A stretch of DNA of 64,000 nt, from positions 2,722,449 through 2,786,448 of the forward strand of contig NZ_JABFAP010000001.1 in the NCBI RefSeq assembly GCF_017168255.1, read 5' to 3'. Both the position numbers and the translations under genes were made by a program. Origin of the DNA: Agrococcus sp. KRD186. Its GTDB lineage: Bacteria > Actinomycetota > Actinomycetes > Actinomycetales > Microbacteriaceae. Under the pieces are notes generated by a model. That model was not told where the DNA came from, made no database searches, and saw only the letters and a program-made list of their open reading frames with translations. Below are positions 44,001 through 53,158 of the stretch, piece after piece (within the stretch, counting starts at the first letter, position 1; each line of letters begins with the position of its first letter).

Positions 44001-45482
44001 ATGAGCGACGAGCAGCCCACCTCGTGGCGCGATCGGTTCTTCGGCAGCACGCCCGCCGAGACGCCGGCAGCCGACAGTGCCGATTCTGCGACGGATGAGC
44101 AGGCCGAGGCCGAGCCGGAGGTCACGTACGACTCAGCGGAGCTCGCGCCCGACGAGGCCGAGGTCGCGGCGGTCTCGGTCCAGGATCACGACGAGCACCA
44201 ACCGCTGGTCGAGCACGACGCGCAGGCCGGCCGGGATCCGGTCGACGCCGACGAGAGCGCACCCGCAGAGCGGGAGGGCCGCAACGCCTCCGACAGCGGA
44301 TCCAGCGACGACGCCTCCATCGAGCCGACGGTGATCGCTCCGTCGACGCTGCGGGGGCCCTCGCACTCCGCCGCGCATCCGGACGACGCCCGCGGCTCCG
44401 CCGACGCGGCGCACGGCGAGGCCGCGGAGAGTTCGCTCGAGCAGCACCCTGAAGCCGACGCGGCAGGCGCGAACGCAGCCGACGGTGCCGAGCCGCCGGC
44501 GCTCGTCGAGCCCCGCCGCCCCTCGTTCGGCCTGCGCCGCCGCGCAGACGGCGAACCGGCCGGCGGCGACGGCGCGGACGGCACGGCAGCGGGCGTCGCC
44601 GCCGGCGGCCTGGCTGCCGGTGGCGCGGTCGCTGCGTCGCGCTCCGGCGACCGCGATGCAGGCGCCCCGGAGTTCTCGGAGCCGGCTCCGACGCAGGCGA
44701 TGGAGACCCAGCGCGCCGGCGACCAGCCGACACAGGCGATGGACGCCCAGCAGGCCGACACCGGTGCCGCAACGCGGGTGCTCGACGCGCAGCCGGAGCC
44801 CGAGCGCACGGAGCGGTTCGGCATCATCCGCGATGAGGTGCCCGCCTCGTCGATCCCGGTCGACGACGAGACCGCCCGTGCCGCCGCCGGTGGAGGCACG
44901 CCCATCGTGCTCGTCGAGGAGCCGATGCCGCCGCGCCGCAAGGGCGCGCGGGGCGTGGGCTTCGCGGTCACGCTGCTCGCGACGCTCATCTTCGCGATCG
45001 TCTTCGCCGCTGCCTACTTCGCCGTCGGCTACCTCTTCGACCGCGAGTTCAACGCGATGGAGACGCTCGAGTCGGTGTGGCTGCGACCCTCGTTCCTGCT
45101 GCCGGTGGTGGTCTTCTTCCTCGCCTACTGGATCGTGACGCTCATCGTGAACCGCGCCGGCTGGTGGGCGCACGTGCTGGGCGCCTTCATCGTCGCGCTG
45201 CTCGTCTACGCGTCGCACATCGGCGGCGCCTTCATGGAGGAGCAGGGTGGATGGACCGCCTACACGGCGCTGCCCGGCATCGACCCGCAGGCGCTGGGCC
45301 AGCTGCTGCTCGCGCCGCTGTCGGTGCTGGCGTTCGTGATCGCCCGCGAGGTGCCGGTCTGGGTCGGCGGCATCGTCGCTCGCCGCGGCCGCAAGGCGCG
45401 CGAGTGGAACCGGCAGTCGATGGACGAGTTCAACGCCGAGAACGCCGAGCGGCTCGCAGCCTACGAGCGAGCTCGCGGCTGA
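44001..45482 (+). CDS. Acidic low-complexity protein with four C-terminal membrane helices
   Basis: 493 aa. Residues 1-310 are Ala/Asp/Glu-rich, low in hydrophobics and probably disordered, with small repeats (TQAMETQ/TQAMDAQ near 232-252). Residues 315-465 contain four hydrophobic helices (about 318-345, 362-382, 387-410, 435-463), then a basic and amphipathic cytoplasmic tail (KAREWNRQSMDEFNAENAERL). ATG 44001 was chosen over the TTG 6 nt earlier because AGGAGG (43988-43993) lies at the right distance. I do not recognise the family. It is flanked by two strong hairpins and is probably monocistronic. Confidence 0.75.
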   Translation: MSDEQPTSWRDRFFGSTPAETPAADSADSATDEQAEAEPEVTYDSAELAPDEAEVAAVSVQDHDEHQPLVEHDAQAGRDPVDADESAPAEREGRNASDSGSSDDASIEPTVIAPSTLRGPSHSAAHPDDARGSADAAHGEAAESSLEQHPEADAAGANAADGAEPPALVEPRRPSFGLRRRADGEPAGGDGADGTAAGVAAGGLAAGGAVAASRSGDRDAGAPEFSEPAPTQAMETQRAGDQPTQAMDAQQADTGAATRVLDAQPEPERTERFGIIRDEVPASSIPVDDETARAAAGGGTPIVLVEEPMPPRRKGARGVGFAVTLLATLIFAIVFAAAYFAVGYLFDREFNAMETLESVWLRPSFLLPVVVFFLAYWIVTLIVNRAGWWAHVLGAFIVALLVYASHIGGAFMEEQGGWTAYTALPGIDPQALGQLLLAPLSVLAFVIAREVPVWVGGIVARRGRKAREWNRQSMDEFNAENAERLAAYERARG

Positions 45483-45492
45483 CGCAGCACGA

Positions 45493-45530
45493 CGAGGAAC
45501 GGCCCGGGCTCGCGCCCGGGCCGTTCCTCG
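45493..45530. terminator. Bidirectional terminator, 17-bp perfect stem
   Basis: CGAGGAACGGCCCGGGC (45493-45509), loop TCGC, and its exact reverse complement (45514-45530). It fills the gap between the stops of two convergent genes (45482 and 45540). A short TTCG tail follows on the plus side. Confidence 0.85.
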
Positions 45531-45539
45531 TTCGCAGAC

Positions 45540-46295
45540 TCAGCGACACGGCCGGGCGAGCTCGCCCGGCGCCTCCACGGCGACCGGCTCGCCCCATCCG
45601 GTGAATGTGAAGGAGCCGTCGCCCGAGGTGTCGGCGGCCTCGAGCAGCCGGGGCAGCGGCGCGCCCTCAGCCTCCACCAGCAGCCGACCCACCGGGGCGT
45701 CACCCGAGCCGAGCACGACGGTGAGCGTCTCGCTGTCGCCGATCCGCGGCTCCACGGCGAGCGGGTCGGCGCCGAGCGCGAGCTCCTCGACGAGCGCCGC
45801 GGGGTCGAGCAGCGGTCGCCACTCGGCGAGCAGCGCCTCCGCGCTCGCCGTGCACACGAAGCCTTCGGCGAACTCGGCGATCCCTGTGCGATCGGCGTAG
45901 GCGCGGTTGCCCCGCAGGTACGTCAGGCCGTCGGCGACGACGATCTCGACATGGCTCGTGCCGGCGTCGACGGTGGCGCTGAAGCGGTCGGACGCTCCCT
46001 GGAACGCGACATCGAGCGAGCGGCCGGTGGTGGGCGGCACCTCCGGATCCTCGCTCTCGATCGTCTCGACGAAGGAGCCCTCGTAGCGCACGCCGCCGGC
46101 TGCCCGGATCGCCTGCGAGATCTCGGCGACGGCCGCGTCGCCCGAGAGCAGCCACAGCCCGTTGCCCGGCTGCCCCTGCGGGTCGAGCGTCGACAGGTCG
46201 ACGTGCTCGGGCACCGGCACGGGCTCGGCGGCGGCGGAGCATCCCGTCAGCGCGACCAGTGCGAGCAGCGCTACTGCTGAGCGTCTGCGACGCAC
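45540..46295 (-). CDS. Secreted lipoprotein of unknown function
   Basis: 251 aa. MRRRRSAVALLALVALTGC is a lipoprotein signal peptide with the lipobox LTGC; Cys19 would be lipidated and the protein held on the outer face of the membrane. The mature part has alternating beta strands (VRYEGSFVETIES, DVAFQGASDRFSATVD, HVEIVVADGLTYLRGN) like the LppX/LprG-type half-barrel, though no family assignment is secure. The start overlaps the end of the next minus-strand gene (46271-46903) by 25 nt, so the two are translationally linked. Its location beside the T7SS-like genes suggests, but does not prove, a shared role. Confidence 0.75.
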   Translation of the reverse strand: MRRRRSAVALLALVALTGCSAAAEPVPVPEHVDLSTLDPQGQPGNGLWLLSGDAAVAEISQAIRAAGGVRYEGSFVETIESEDPEVPPTTGRSLDVAFQGASDRFSATVDAGTSHVEIVVADGLTYLRGNRAYADRTGIAEFAEGFVCTASAEALLAEWRPLLDPAALVEELALGADPLAVEPRIGDSETLTVVLGSGDAPVGRLLVEAEGAPLPRLLEAADTSGDGSFTFTGWGEPVAVEAPGELARPCR

Positions 46296-46903
46296 GCGCT
46301 CGCGCCTCCCTCCGCCTCGAGAGCGGCGGCGTCCATGCGCACCTCTCCCGTCGCGCTCGCCGGGCGCACGACGAAGCAGGTGTCGGCGCCGTAGAAGCCG
46401 CCCGCCGAGTAGATCCAGCTCTCGGTGCCGCGCACGAGCTGCGAGAGGTCGACCTGCGCACCGGATCCGTCGACGGCTATCACGCTGTACGGCGCATCGG
46501 GACCGTCCCAGTCGAGGTGCGCGTTGCCCGCGTCGATCGTCAGCTGCAGGTTGGTGACCCGCACATCCGGCGCGAGCACGACCGAGACGACGAACCAGGC
46601 GACGCCGGCGCCGATCGCGAGCACGGTGAGGATCAGCGAGACGATGAAGGCCGGATGCTTGTACCAGCGGCGGGGAGGGGTGCGCAGCTCCTCGAGCTCG
46701 GGCAGCACGTCGCCGGAGCTGCTCAGCGGCGGCCGCTCGGCGGCGACGCGCAGCGACACCTGGCCGCGCTCCCAGCCCATGCCGGTGCCCGGCGCGACCG
46801 CGTCGTCAGCGGGCAGGCCGCGCGAGGTGTCCTCCGCGGTCTGCGTCTGCTCAGCGAGCGCGGGGGCGCCGCGCAGGTCTCGACGACGCTGCTGATCGGT
46901 CAC
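46271..46903 (-). CDS. Single-pass membrane protein with an extracytoplasmic beta domain
   Basis: 210 aa from the GTG at 46903, chosen because GAGGAG lies 5 nt upstream; an in-frame ATG 51 nt earlier has no such site. Residues 1-85 are polar and cytoplasmic. HPAFIVSLILTVLAIGAGVAWFVVSVVL (about 86-113) is one membrane helix. The external part (114-210) shows strands (VRVTNLQLTIDAG, HLDWDG, YSVIAVDG) and two Cys (TCFVV, SACVAD) that could form a disulfide. Family not recognised. It is divergent from the secreted protein gene at 47011 and overlaps the lipoprotein gene downstream. Confidence 0.68.
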   Translation of the reverse strand: MTDQQRRRDLRGAPALAEQTQTAEDTSRGLPADDAVAPGTGMGWERGQVSLRVAAERPPLSSSGDVLPELEELRTPPRRWYKHPAFIVSLILTVLAIGAGVAWFVVSVVLAPDVRVTNLQLTIDAGNAHLDWDGPDAPYSVIAVDGSGAQVDLSQLVRGTESWIYSAGGFYGADTCFVVRPASATGEVRMDAAALEAEGGASACVADAQQ

Positions 46904-46941
46904 GCATGCTCCTCGCTCAGGTTGGGCCACCGGCGGCTCGG

Positions 46942-46958
46942 TACGATGCTCCATCGTA
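46942..46958. promoter_or_regulatory. Palindrome with symmetric -10 boxes in a divergent promoter
   Basis: TACGATG (46942-46948), CTC, CATCGTA (46952-46958). The perfect 7-bp arms place a TACGAT -10-like box on each strand, 53 nt from the ATG at 47011 and 49 nt from the GTG at 46903. It may be a bidirectional promoter with overlapping -10 elements, or an operator for a dimeric regulator. Confidence 0.5.
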
Positions 46959-47010
46959 GGCGGAAGCTCGCTGGCTTCCCTGGACGGTTCTGGCGACGGG
47001 AGGGGCGCGG

Positions 47011-48093
47011 ATGCCACGGGCAATGCTCGCGCTCGCCGTACTGACTGCCGCGACGCTCGCCTCGCTCGGCACCACCCCGGCCGCCGCCACCGGCTACAGC
47101 GGGCCCAATGCGGTGGCGATCCCGTACCTGGGGGAGATCGTCGTGAAGCCGGCGCCCGGCTGGACCGTCGCCGACTGCGCGGCGCCGCTCGCGGCCACCG
47201 ATCTGCTGGTCGAGTGCTCGGCGGAGGAGCTGCGGTTCGCGACCGATGCCTGGGATGCGTCGCTCGGCACGGTGATCGTGCCGGTGCCGCTCACGAACGG
47301 CCGCACCACGATCGGGTTCGACTACCGCGTCACCCTCGCGCCGCCCGAGGCGCCGGCCGTGCGCCCAGCGGCCGCGGCGCATCCGATCGCCGCAGGCACG
47401 ACCGTGCTCGTGCCGCTCACCGACCTCGGCATCGAGTGCTCGGTGTGCACCGACGGCGGCTTCGTCGACGTCGGCGCCGTCGAGCCGGCGGAGGCGGGCA
47501 CCGCCTCGGCGCTGCCCATGCACGTGCGGTTCACGGCCTCCGCCTCGTTCTCCGGCACGGCCGAGATCGCGGTGCGCTTCGGCGACCGCTTCGGCTCCTG
47601 GTCGCAGCCGGTGCAGCTGCCAGTGCACGTCTACACCGACAGCGACGGCACGCTGCAGGCGATGTCGGTCTGGCACGAGCGCACGCCGGGCAGCTCCTCG
47701 CCGCTCAGCATCCGCGAGCTCGTGCAGGGCGCCGGCGCCGACGCCGCGGTGCTGGTCGGCTGCGGGAGCGCCGCGCACGGCATCGTGGTGTGCAGCCCGG
47801 ACGGCAACGTGCTCTACGCCCCCGCGGACGACGCGGCTGTCGACCAGTTCAGCTACCACGTGGCGACGCCGAGCGGCGAGCAGGCGAGCGGCTCGGTGAC
47901 GCTCGCGACCGCCTCGAGCGGGCTGCCGACCTCGGGGCCGATCGCGCTCGCGGCCCCCGCCGATCCCGACCCCGACGACGACGACCACAGCGTCGCGACC
48001 TCGTTCATCCCGCCGCCGCCCGTCGAGGAGACGGGCGGCTCGACGGGCATCTTCGACCCGCTGCTCGGGCTCTTCGCCCGCGTGGACGCATGA
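47011..48093 (+). CDS. Secreted Ig-like protein at the head of the T7SS-like operon
   Basis: 360 aa. Residues 1-26 (MPRAMLALAVLTAATLASLGTTPAAA, split by AxA) are a Sec signal peptide. The mature protein is beta-rich, with a Cys pair in CSVC (about 144-147) and further Cys at 56, 69, 251 and 258. Residues about 215-310 form a cadherin/Big-like domain (YAPADDAAVDQFSYHV). A Pro-rich acidic segment and a hydrophobic end (GIFDPLLGLF) follow, not a clear sortase signal. GGGAGG lies 7 nt before the ATG. The EccC-type gene starts 16 nt after the stop, so the two are cotranscribed. Function unknown; surface-exposed accessory protein is inferred. Confidence 0.7.
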   Translation: MPRAMLALAVLTAATLASLGTTPAAATGYSGPNAVAIPYLGEIVVKPAPGWTVADCAAPLAATDLLVECSAEELRFATDAWDASLGTVIVPVPLTNGRTTIGFDYRVTLAPPEAPAVRPAAAAHPIAAGTTVLVPLTDLGIECSVCTDGGFVDVGAVEPAEAGTASALPMHVRFTASASFSGTAEIAVRFGDRFGSWSQPVQLPVHVYTDSDGTLQAMSVWHERTPGSSSPLSIRELVQGAGADAAVLVGCGSAAHGIVVCSPDGNVLYAPADDAAVDQFSYHVATPSGEQASGSVTLATASSGLPTSGPIALAAPADPDPDDDDHSVATSFIPPPPVEETGGSTGIFDPLLGLFARVDA

Positions 48094-48109
48094 CCCCAGG
48101 AGGAGCACG

Positions 48110-51100
48110 ATGACGGTGCGGCTGTCGCTGAGCGAATCCGGTGCCGAGGGCGATACTTCGGACTGGATGCTGAAGGTCGACGACGCGACCACGGTCGCCG
48201 AGGTCGCGGAGTCCCTGGGCGTGCACCCCGAGCTGCTGGCGGATGGACCGGCCGGCACCCCGCTGGTGCAGTCGCAGCTGCTGTCGGGCGCGGTGGTGCC
48301 GGCGCGGGCCTCGTCGCTGCTGCCCGCGGGCACGCTGCGCCTCGAGGTGGTCGGCGGCCCGTTCGCGGGGCAGACCTTCCCGGTGGGCACCGAGGGCAGC
48401 ATCACGGTCGGCTCGGGCTCGGCCGACCTGCGCGTCAACGACCCCGCGCTCCAGCCCGTGCACGCGACCATCCGGGTCCGTCGCGAGCCCCGCGAGGACG
48501 GCCGTCCCGCACCCCTGCTGGCGACAGTCGTGCCCGCCGAGGGCGCCCGCGCCTACGTCAACGGCGAGCCGCTCGAGGGCGAGACCGAGATCGTGCCCTC
48601 CGACCTGCTGCAGCTCGGCGCATCGATGCTCCGGCTCGGCATCGCGCCGGCCACCGACGCCGACCTGACGCCCGTGCTGGGCGCGCGCGGCTTCAACCGG
48701 CCCTCCCGCATCGCGCCGCAGAAGGCCCGGCCGGTCGTCCCCCTGCCCGGCGACAAGCCCGAGGATCCCGACCAGTCGCCGATGCCGTGGCTGTCGGCGA
48801 TCATCCCCGTGGTGCTGGGCGTCACCATGGCGGTCGTCTTCAACCGCCCCATCATGCTGATGATGGCGGCGGCCAGCCCGATCATGGTCATCGGCTCCTT
48901 CCTCACGAACCGCAAGCTGGCGAAGAAGAAGGGCGTCAAGACCGAGCTGCAGTGGCGCGACGAGGTCGCCGCGGCCGGCCGCCGCATCACCGACCTGGTG
49001 CGCCTCCAGCGGCTCGACGCCTGGTATCGGCTGCCGGACCCGGTGGTGCTGCGCGACATCGCGATGCGCCCGCTGTCGCGGCTGTGGGAGCGCCGTCGGC
49101 GCGACGACGACGCGCTGCAGGTGCGCGTCGGCGTCACCGAGGTCGCGCTCGACGTGGGCTTCGAGGGCGGCGGCAGGGATCGCGCGGGCGAGCGGCGCGT
49201 CGGCGTCGCGCCGGCGCCGGTGGCGATCGACCTGCGCGCGGGCGTCGCCGGCATCGCGGGGGAGACCGAGGCCGTGCGCAGCGTCGCCCGGTCGATGCTC
49301 GCCTCCATCGCGACGCTCCGCTCGCCGCGCGAGACCGAGCTCATCGTCATCTGCGGCGACGACGCATCCGATGACTGGGCATGGACGAAGTGGCTCCCGC
49401 ACATCCAGCTGGTCGACAACGTGCCGGCGCAGATCGGCAACACCGACGACTCGCGCCGCGAGCGGCTGCGCGAGCTGACGGTCGCGCTCGACGTGCGGAT
49501 GCGCATGGCCGGCCAGCGCGGGTTCGACCCGGGCACCGACATCATCGTGCTCGTCGACGGGGCGCGCCGCTTCCGCATGCTGCCGGGCATGGTGCCGCTG
49601 CTCGAGCACGGCGCCGAGCACGGCATCCACGTCATCGCCCTCGAGACCGATCGGGCGCGGCTGCCCGAGGAGGCGAAGAGCGTGCTGGTGGTCGACGCGG
49701 CCGACGCCTCGCTCGGGCGGCTCGAGACCGATGCGGCGTACTACCCGGTGGTGCTGCTGGACGGCATGTCGCTCGCGCACGTCGAGCAGCTGGGCCGCTC
49801 GCTGTGCTCGCTGCAGCACGTCTCCGGGGTCGGCGACGAGGCGATGCTGCCGACGAGCGTGCGGATGGTCGACCTGCTCGGCATCGACCTCGACGACCAC
49901 TCGGCGCTCGTGCACCGCTGGGAGCAGCGGCCGCGCAACACCTACGTGGTCGTCGGCGCCAACGCCGACGGCGAGTTCGCGCTGGACATCTCGCGAGACG
50001 GGCCGCACGCGCTCGTCGCCGGCACCACCGGCTCCGGCAAGTCGGAGTTCCTCCAGGCGCTCGTGATCGGGCTCGCGATGGCGAACCGGCCCGACGCCCT
50101 CAACTTCGTGCTGGTCGACTACAAGGGCGGCTCGGCCTTCGCCGACTGCGAGCGGCTGCCGCACACCGTCGGCATGGTCACGAACCTCGACGCGCGGGAG
50201 ACCGAGCGCGCGCTCGCCTCGCTCGACGCAGAGCTCAAGCGCCGTGAGCGCGTGCTGCGCGACATGGGCGCGAAGGACATCGACAACGCCTGGGCGCGCG
50301 ACGCGGAGACGGCCGCCAGCCGCGGCCTGGCGCGGCTCATGATCGTGATCGACGAGTTCGCCGAGCTCAAGACCGAGCTGCCGGAGTTCATCGACGGTCT
50401 CGTGCGCATCGCGCGCGTCGGCCGCTCCCTGGGCGTCAACCTCGTGCTCGCCACGCAGCGGCCCTCCGGCATCGTGACGCCCGAGATGCAGTCGAACATC
50501 AACCTGCGCGTCGCGCTGCGCGTCACCGACCGCGCGGACTCCTCCGACATCATCGGCTCGGCAGAGGCATCCCTCATCTCACCCTCGACGCCTGGCCGCG
50601 GCTACGTCAGGCTCGGCCCCTCGTCGGCGCCGCAGGGCTTCCAGACGGCGCGCGTGGCCGGCCTGCGCCCGGGCGCCAAGCGCACGGCGAAGGCGCTGCC
50701 GCCGAAGGCGGAGCTGCTGTGGGACGACCTCGGCTTCCCCGCGCGCTACCCGCGCTCGATGGCGACCCACGACGAGAACCGCGACCTCGACGACACCGAT
50801 CTGCGGGCCCTCGTCGAGATGGTGTCTCGCGCGACCGCCGAGCTCGGCATCGAGAAGAACCCCTCGCCGTGGCTGCTGCCGCTGCCCGCGGTGCTGCCGC
50901 TCGAGCGGCTCGCCGAGCACGAGCTGGCGCCCAGCGAGATCGCGCTCGGCCTCGAAGACGTGCCGGCCGAGCAGTCGCAGCGCGTGCTCACCTGGGATCT
51001 CGAGCGGGGCTCGCACCTGCTCTTCATGGGCGGCTCGATGTCGGGCCGCACCACGGCGCTGCGCACGGTGCTCGCGCAGGCAGTGCAGCGCATGACGCCC

Positions 51101-52435
51101 GCCGACCTGCACCTGTACATCGCCGACTTCGGCAACGGCGCGCTCATGCCGCTGGCCGATGCACCGCACGCGGGCGCCGTGGTGACGCAGCTCGACAGCG
51201 ACCGACTGCCGCGGCTCATGCAGCGGCTGCTCGAAGAGCTCGGCCGCAGGCAGGGGGTGCTCTCGAGCGCCGGCGTCGGCCACATCCGCGAGCAGCGCCA
51301 GCAGGCGCGGCCGGAGGATCGCCTGCCGTTCGCGATCTTCGCCGTCGACGGGTGGGACCGCATGCTCTCGACCATGAACCCGGATGCGCTGATCGCGTTC
51401 CGTGATCAGGTCATGCGGGTGCTGCGCGAGGGCCCGGCCGTGGGTGTGCGCGTCGTGATGTCGGGCGATCGCGGCATCTCGGGCGACAAGATCGCCGCCT
51501 TCATCGACACGCAGTATGTGCTGCCCATGCGCGACATCAACGACTACCGCACCGCCGGCATCATGGCGCGGGACATCCCGCTCAACCTGCCCCCGGGGCG
51601 CGTGCTGTTCGGGGCGCAGGGTGTTGAGGCGCAGCTGGCGGTGCTGCTGCGCGACACCAGTGGCGAGGCGCAGACGACGGCGCTGCGCCGCGTGGTCGAG
51701 CACGTGCGCGACCACTACGACGGCTTCCCGGAGCTCGAGCAGCTGCCGCAGCCGTTCCGCGTCGATCCGCTGCCGAACTACATGTCGCTCACGCAGGCGT
51801 ACGAGCTGCCTGCCGGCGACACCACCGACCCGGACGGCATCGTCGTCGCGGTCGGCGGCGACAGGCTCTCGCGCTTCACGCTCGACTGGCCGGAGGACGG
51901 TGGCTTCGCAGTCGCCGGCCCGCGCCGTTCGGGCCGCTCGAGCGTGCTCGCGGCGATGCTGCACCAGCTCGCGCATCGCGGCGAGCCGCTGCTCGTCGTC
52001 GCGCCGCGGCCCTCGATCCTGACCGAGGCGGCCGAGGCGCGGGGCATCGCGGTGATCAGCGCCGCCGACACGAGCCCGGCCGAGCTCGAGCAGGCGCTCG
52101 CGGCGTTCGACGGTCGGGTCTCGATCCTGGTGGACGACGCCGAGCAGTACAAGAACGCCCCCATCGAGCACGCGCTCGGCGGCATCAAGCACCGCGCCAC
52201 CTTCGCCGCCGCCGCTGACTCCGACTCGATGTCGACGCTGTTCGGCGGCCCGTTCGCCGAGGCGCGACGATCGCGGCGCGCGATCGTGCTGTCACCGGAG
52301 GCCTCGATGCTCGGCACGCAGGCCATCGGCTCGCCCATCCCGAAGCCGATGCTCGGCCGCAGGTCGGTGGGCGGCGGCGTCTTCATGGCGTCGGGCGGGT
52401 GGCTGCCGGTGCGCGTGCCCGACATGCGCCAGTAG
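48110..52435 (+). CDS. eccC: Type VII secretion ATPase, EccC/EssC type, with N-terminal FHA domain
   Basis: 1441 aa. Residues about 75-170 form an FHA domain (GSITVGSGSADLRV, LQPVHATIRV), as in firmicute EssC rather than mycobacterial EccC. Two membrane helices lie at 225-270. Three FtsK/SpoIIIE ATPase modules follow. Module 1 has Walker A GTTGSGKS (638-645) and Walker B LMIVIDEFAEL with Asp748-Glu749. Module 2 has GGSMSGRTT (974-982) and module 3 GPRRSGRSS (1270-1278), with Arg replacing the Walker A Lys in both. The family powers export of WXG100 proteins and recognises their C-terminal signal. AGGAG lies 7 nt before the ATG. FHA suggests control by Ser/Thr phosphorylation. WXG100 genes follow. 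Confidence 0.93.
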   Translation: MTVRLSLSESGAEGDTSDWMLKVDDATTVAEVAESLGVHPELLADGPAGTPLVQSQLLSGAVVPARASSLLPAGTLRLEVVGGPFAGQTFPVGTEGSITVGSGSADLRVNDPALQPVHATIRVRREPREDGRPAPLLATVVPAEGARAYVNGEPLEGETEIVPSDLLQLGASMLRLGIAPATDADLTPVLGARGFNRPSRIAPQKARPVVPLPGDKPEDPDQSPMPWLSAIIPVVLGVTMAVVFNRPIMLMMAAASPIMVIGSFLTNRKLAKKKGVKTELQWRDEVAAAGRRITDLVRLQRLDAWYRLPDPVVLRDIAMRPLSRLWERRRRDDDALQVRVGVTEVALDVGFEGGGRDRAGERRVGVAPAPVAIDLRAGVAGIAGETEAVRSVARSMLASIATLRSPRETELIVICGDDASDDWAWTKWLPHIQLVDNVPAQIGNTDDSRRERLRELTVALDVRMRMAGQRGFDPGTDIIVLVDGARRFRMLPGMVPLLEHGAEHGIHVIALETDRARLPEEAKSVLVVDAADASLGRLETDAAYYPVVLLDGMSLAHVEQLGRSLCSLQHVSGVGDEAMLPTSVRMVDLLGIDLDDHSALVHRWEQRPRNTYVVVGANADGEFALDISRDGPHALVAGTTGSGKSEFLQALVIGLAMANRPDALNFVLVDYKGGSAFADCERLPHTVGMVTNLDARETERALASLDAELKRRERVLRDMGAKDIDNAWARDAETAASRGLARLMIVIDEFAELKTELPEFIDGLVRIARVGRSLGVNLVLATQRPSGIVTPEMQSNINLRVALRVTDRADSSDIIGSAEASLISPSTPGRGYVRLGPSSAPQGFQTARVAGLRPGAKRTAKALPPKAELLWDDLGFPARYPRSMATHDENRDLDDTDLRALVEMVSRATAELGIEKNPSPWLLPLPAVLPLERLAEHELAPSEIALGLEDVPAEQSQRVLTWDLERGSHLLFMGGSMSGRTTALRTVLAQAVQRMTPADLHLYIADFGNGALMPLADAPHAGAVVTQLDSDRLPRLMQRLLEELGRRQGVLSSAGVGHIREQRQQARPEDRLPFAIFAVDGWDRMLSTMNPDALIAFRDQVMRVLREGPAVGVRVVMSGDRGISGDKIAAFIDTQYVLPMRDINDYRTAGIMARDIPLNLPPGRVLFGAQGVEAQLAVLLRDTSGEAQTTALRRVVEHVRDHYDGFPELEQLPQPFRVDPLPNYMSLTQAYELPAGDTTDPDGIVVAVGGDRLSRFTLDWPEDGGFAVAGPRRSGRSSVLAAMLHQLAHRGEPLLVVAPRPSILTEAAEARGIAVISAADTSPAELEQALAAFDGRVSILVDDAEQYKNAPIEHALGGIKHRATFAAAADSDSMSTLFGGPFAEARRSRRAIVLSPEASMLGTQAIGSPIPKPMLGRRSVGGGVFMASGGWLPVRVPDMRQ

Positions 52436-52441
52436 CGGGCC

Positions 52442-52466
52442 GCCGCGATCGCTCGCGGCATAGGAT
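52442..52466 (+). promoter_or_regulatory. Short hairpin and -10 box TAGGAT between eccC and the FHA gene
   Basis: GCCGCGA (52442-52448), loop TCGC, TCGCGGC (52453-52459), then TAGGAT (52461-52466), 28 nt before the ATG at 52494, which has AAGGAGG. The combination looks like a weak terminator followed by a fresh promoter. Confidence 0.4.
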
Positions 52467-52493
52467 CGTCCGGTCGATCGCAAGGAGGAAGCC

Positions 52494-53084
52494 ATGGTCT
52501 CGGCGCGCTGCGCATACTGCGATGCCACCCTGCAGCCGAACAGCATGTACTGCGCGAGCTGCGGGCAGCTGGTGGCCTCCGTCGCACCGCCGGCACCCGC
52601 GGCGCCCGCGCCGGTGCGCCCGACGCGCGCCAAGGCATCCGCCCCCGCCCCCGAGGCGAGGCGCGACGGCGGTGAGGATGTGCCGCTGCCGGGCGCACTG
52701 CCGTGGCAGGCGCCGAGGCTGCCGCGGCCGAGCGCCGCCGTCGCGCGCACGGTCGCTGTCGAGCGCGTCGAGCTCGTGCTGCCGGACGGGCATCGCGCGG
52801 TGCTCACCGGACGAGCCCTGATCGGGCGCAAGCCGGGGCAGGAGGCGCTCGCGATCGGCGCGCAGGCGATCGAGGTGACGGATGCGGGGCGTTCGGTCTC
52901 GCGCGTGCATCTGGCTGTCGAGCTGGTCGATGGACGGATCATGGTGGCCGACACGGGGTCGAGCAACGGCTCCTCGATCGAGCACGAGGGACGGTTGCAC
53001 CCGCTGCAGCCCGGAGGCGCCCAGCAGGAGGCGCAGCCGGGTGACGTGCTCGTGCTCGGAGACGTGCGGATCCAGGTCGCGTAG
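52494..53084 (+). CDS. Zinc-ribbon and FHA-domain protein
   Basis: 196 aa. CAYC (residues 6-9) and CASC (21-24) form a zinc ribbon. Residues 30-80 are Ala/Pro-rich and probably disordered. Residues about 85-196 are an FHA domain: a GRKPG strand, then VSRVHLAVE (Ser/Arg/His phosphothreonine-binding loop) and SSNGSS. It probably binds a phosphorylated partner of the secretion machine; FHA proteins commonly accompany T7SS loci with Ser/Thr kinases, none of which is visible here. The perfect AAGGAGG 5 nt before the ATG decides the start. Confidence 0.85.
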   Translation: MVSARCAYCDATLQPNSMYCASCGQLVASVAPPAPAAPAPVRPTRAKASAPAPEARRDGGEDVPLPGALPWQAPRLPRPSAAVARTVAVERVELVLPDGHRAVLTGRALIGRKPGQEALAIGAQAIEVTDAGRSVSRVHLAVELVDGRIMVADTGSSNGSSIEHEGRLHPLQPGGAQQEAQPGDVLVLGDVRIQVA

Positions 53085-53090
53085 TCGACG

Positions 53091-53158
53091 CCATGGGGAC
53101 TTCTCCCCATGGCTGGCGCACAATTCCCAGGTGCAGGAGCCGCGCGGGCCGCTAGCGT
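53091..53158 (+). promoter_or_regulatory. Palindrome and candidate -10 box upstream of the WXG100 genes
   Basis: CCATGGGGA (53091-53099), loop CTTC, TCCCCATGG (53104-53112) is a perfect 9-bp hairpin just after the FHA gene stop. TAGCGT at 53153-53158 fits TANNNT, about 84 nt before the WXG100 ATG. The palindrome may terminate upstream transcription or act as an operator. The 157-nt gap 53085-53241 holds no gene. Confidence 0.4.

Noticed and set aside
48040-48093. Sortase signal in the secreted protein at 47011-48093
   Set aside because: VEETGGSTG resembles an LPxTG motif only loosely and the following GIFDPLLGLF stretch is too short for a membrane helix.
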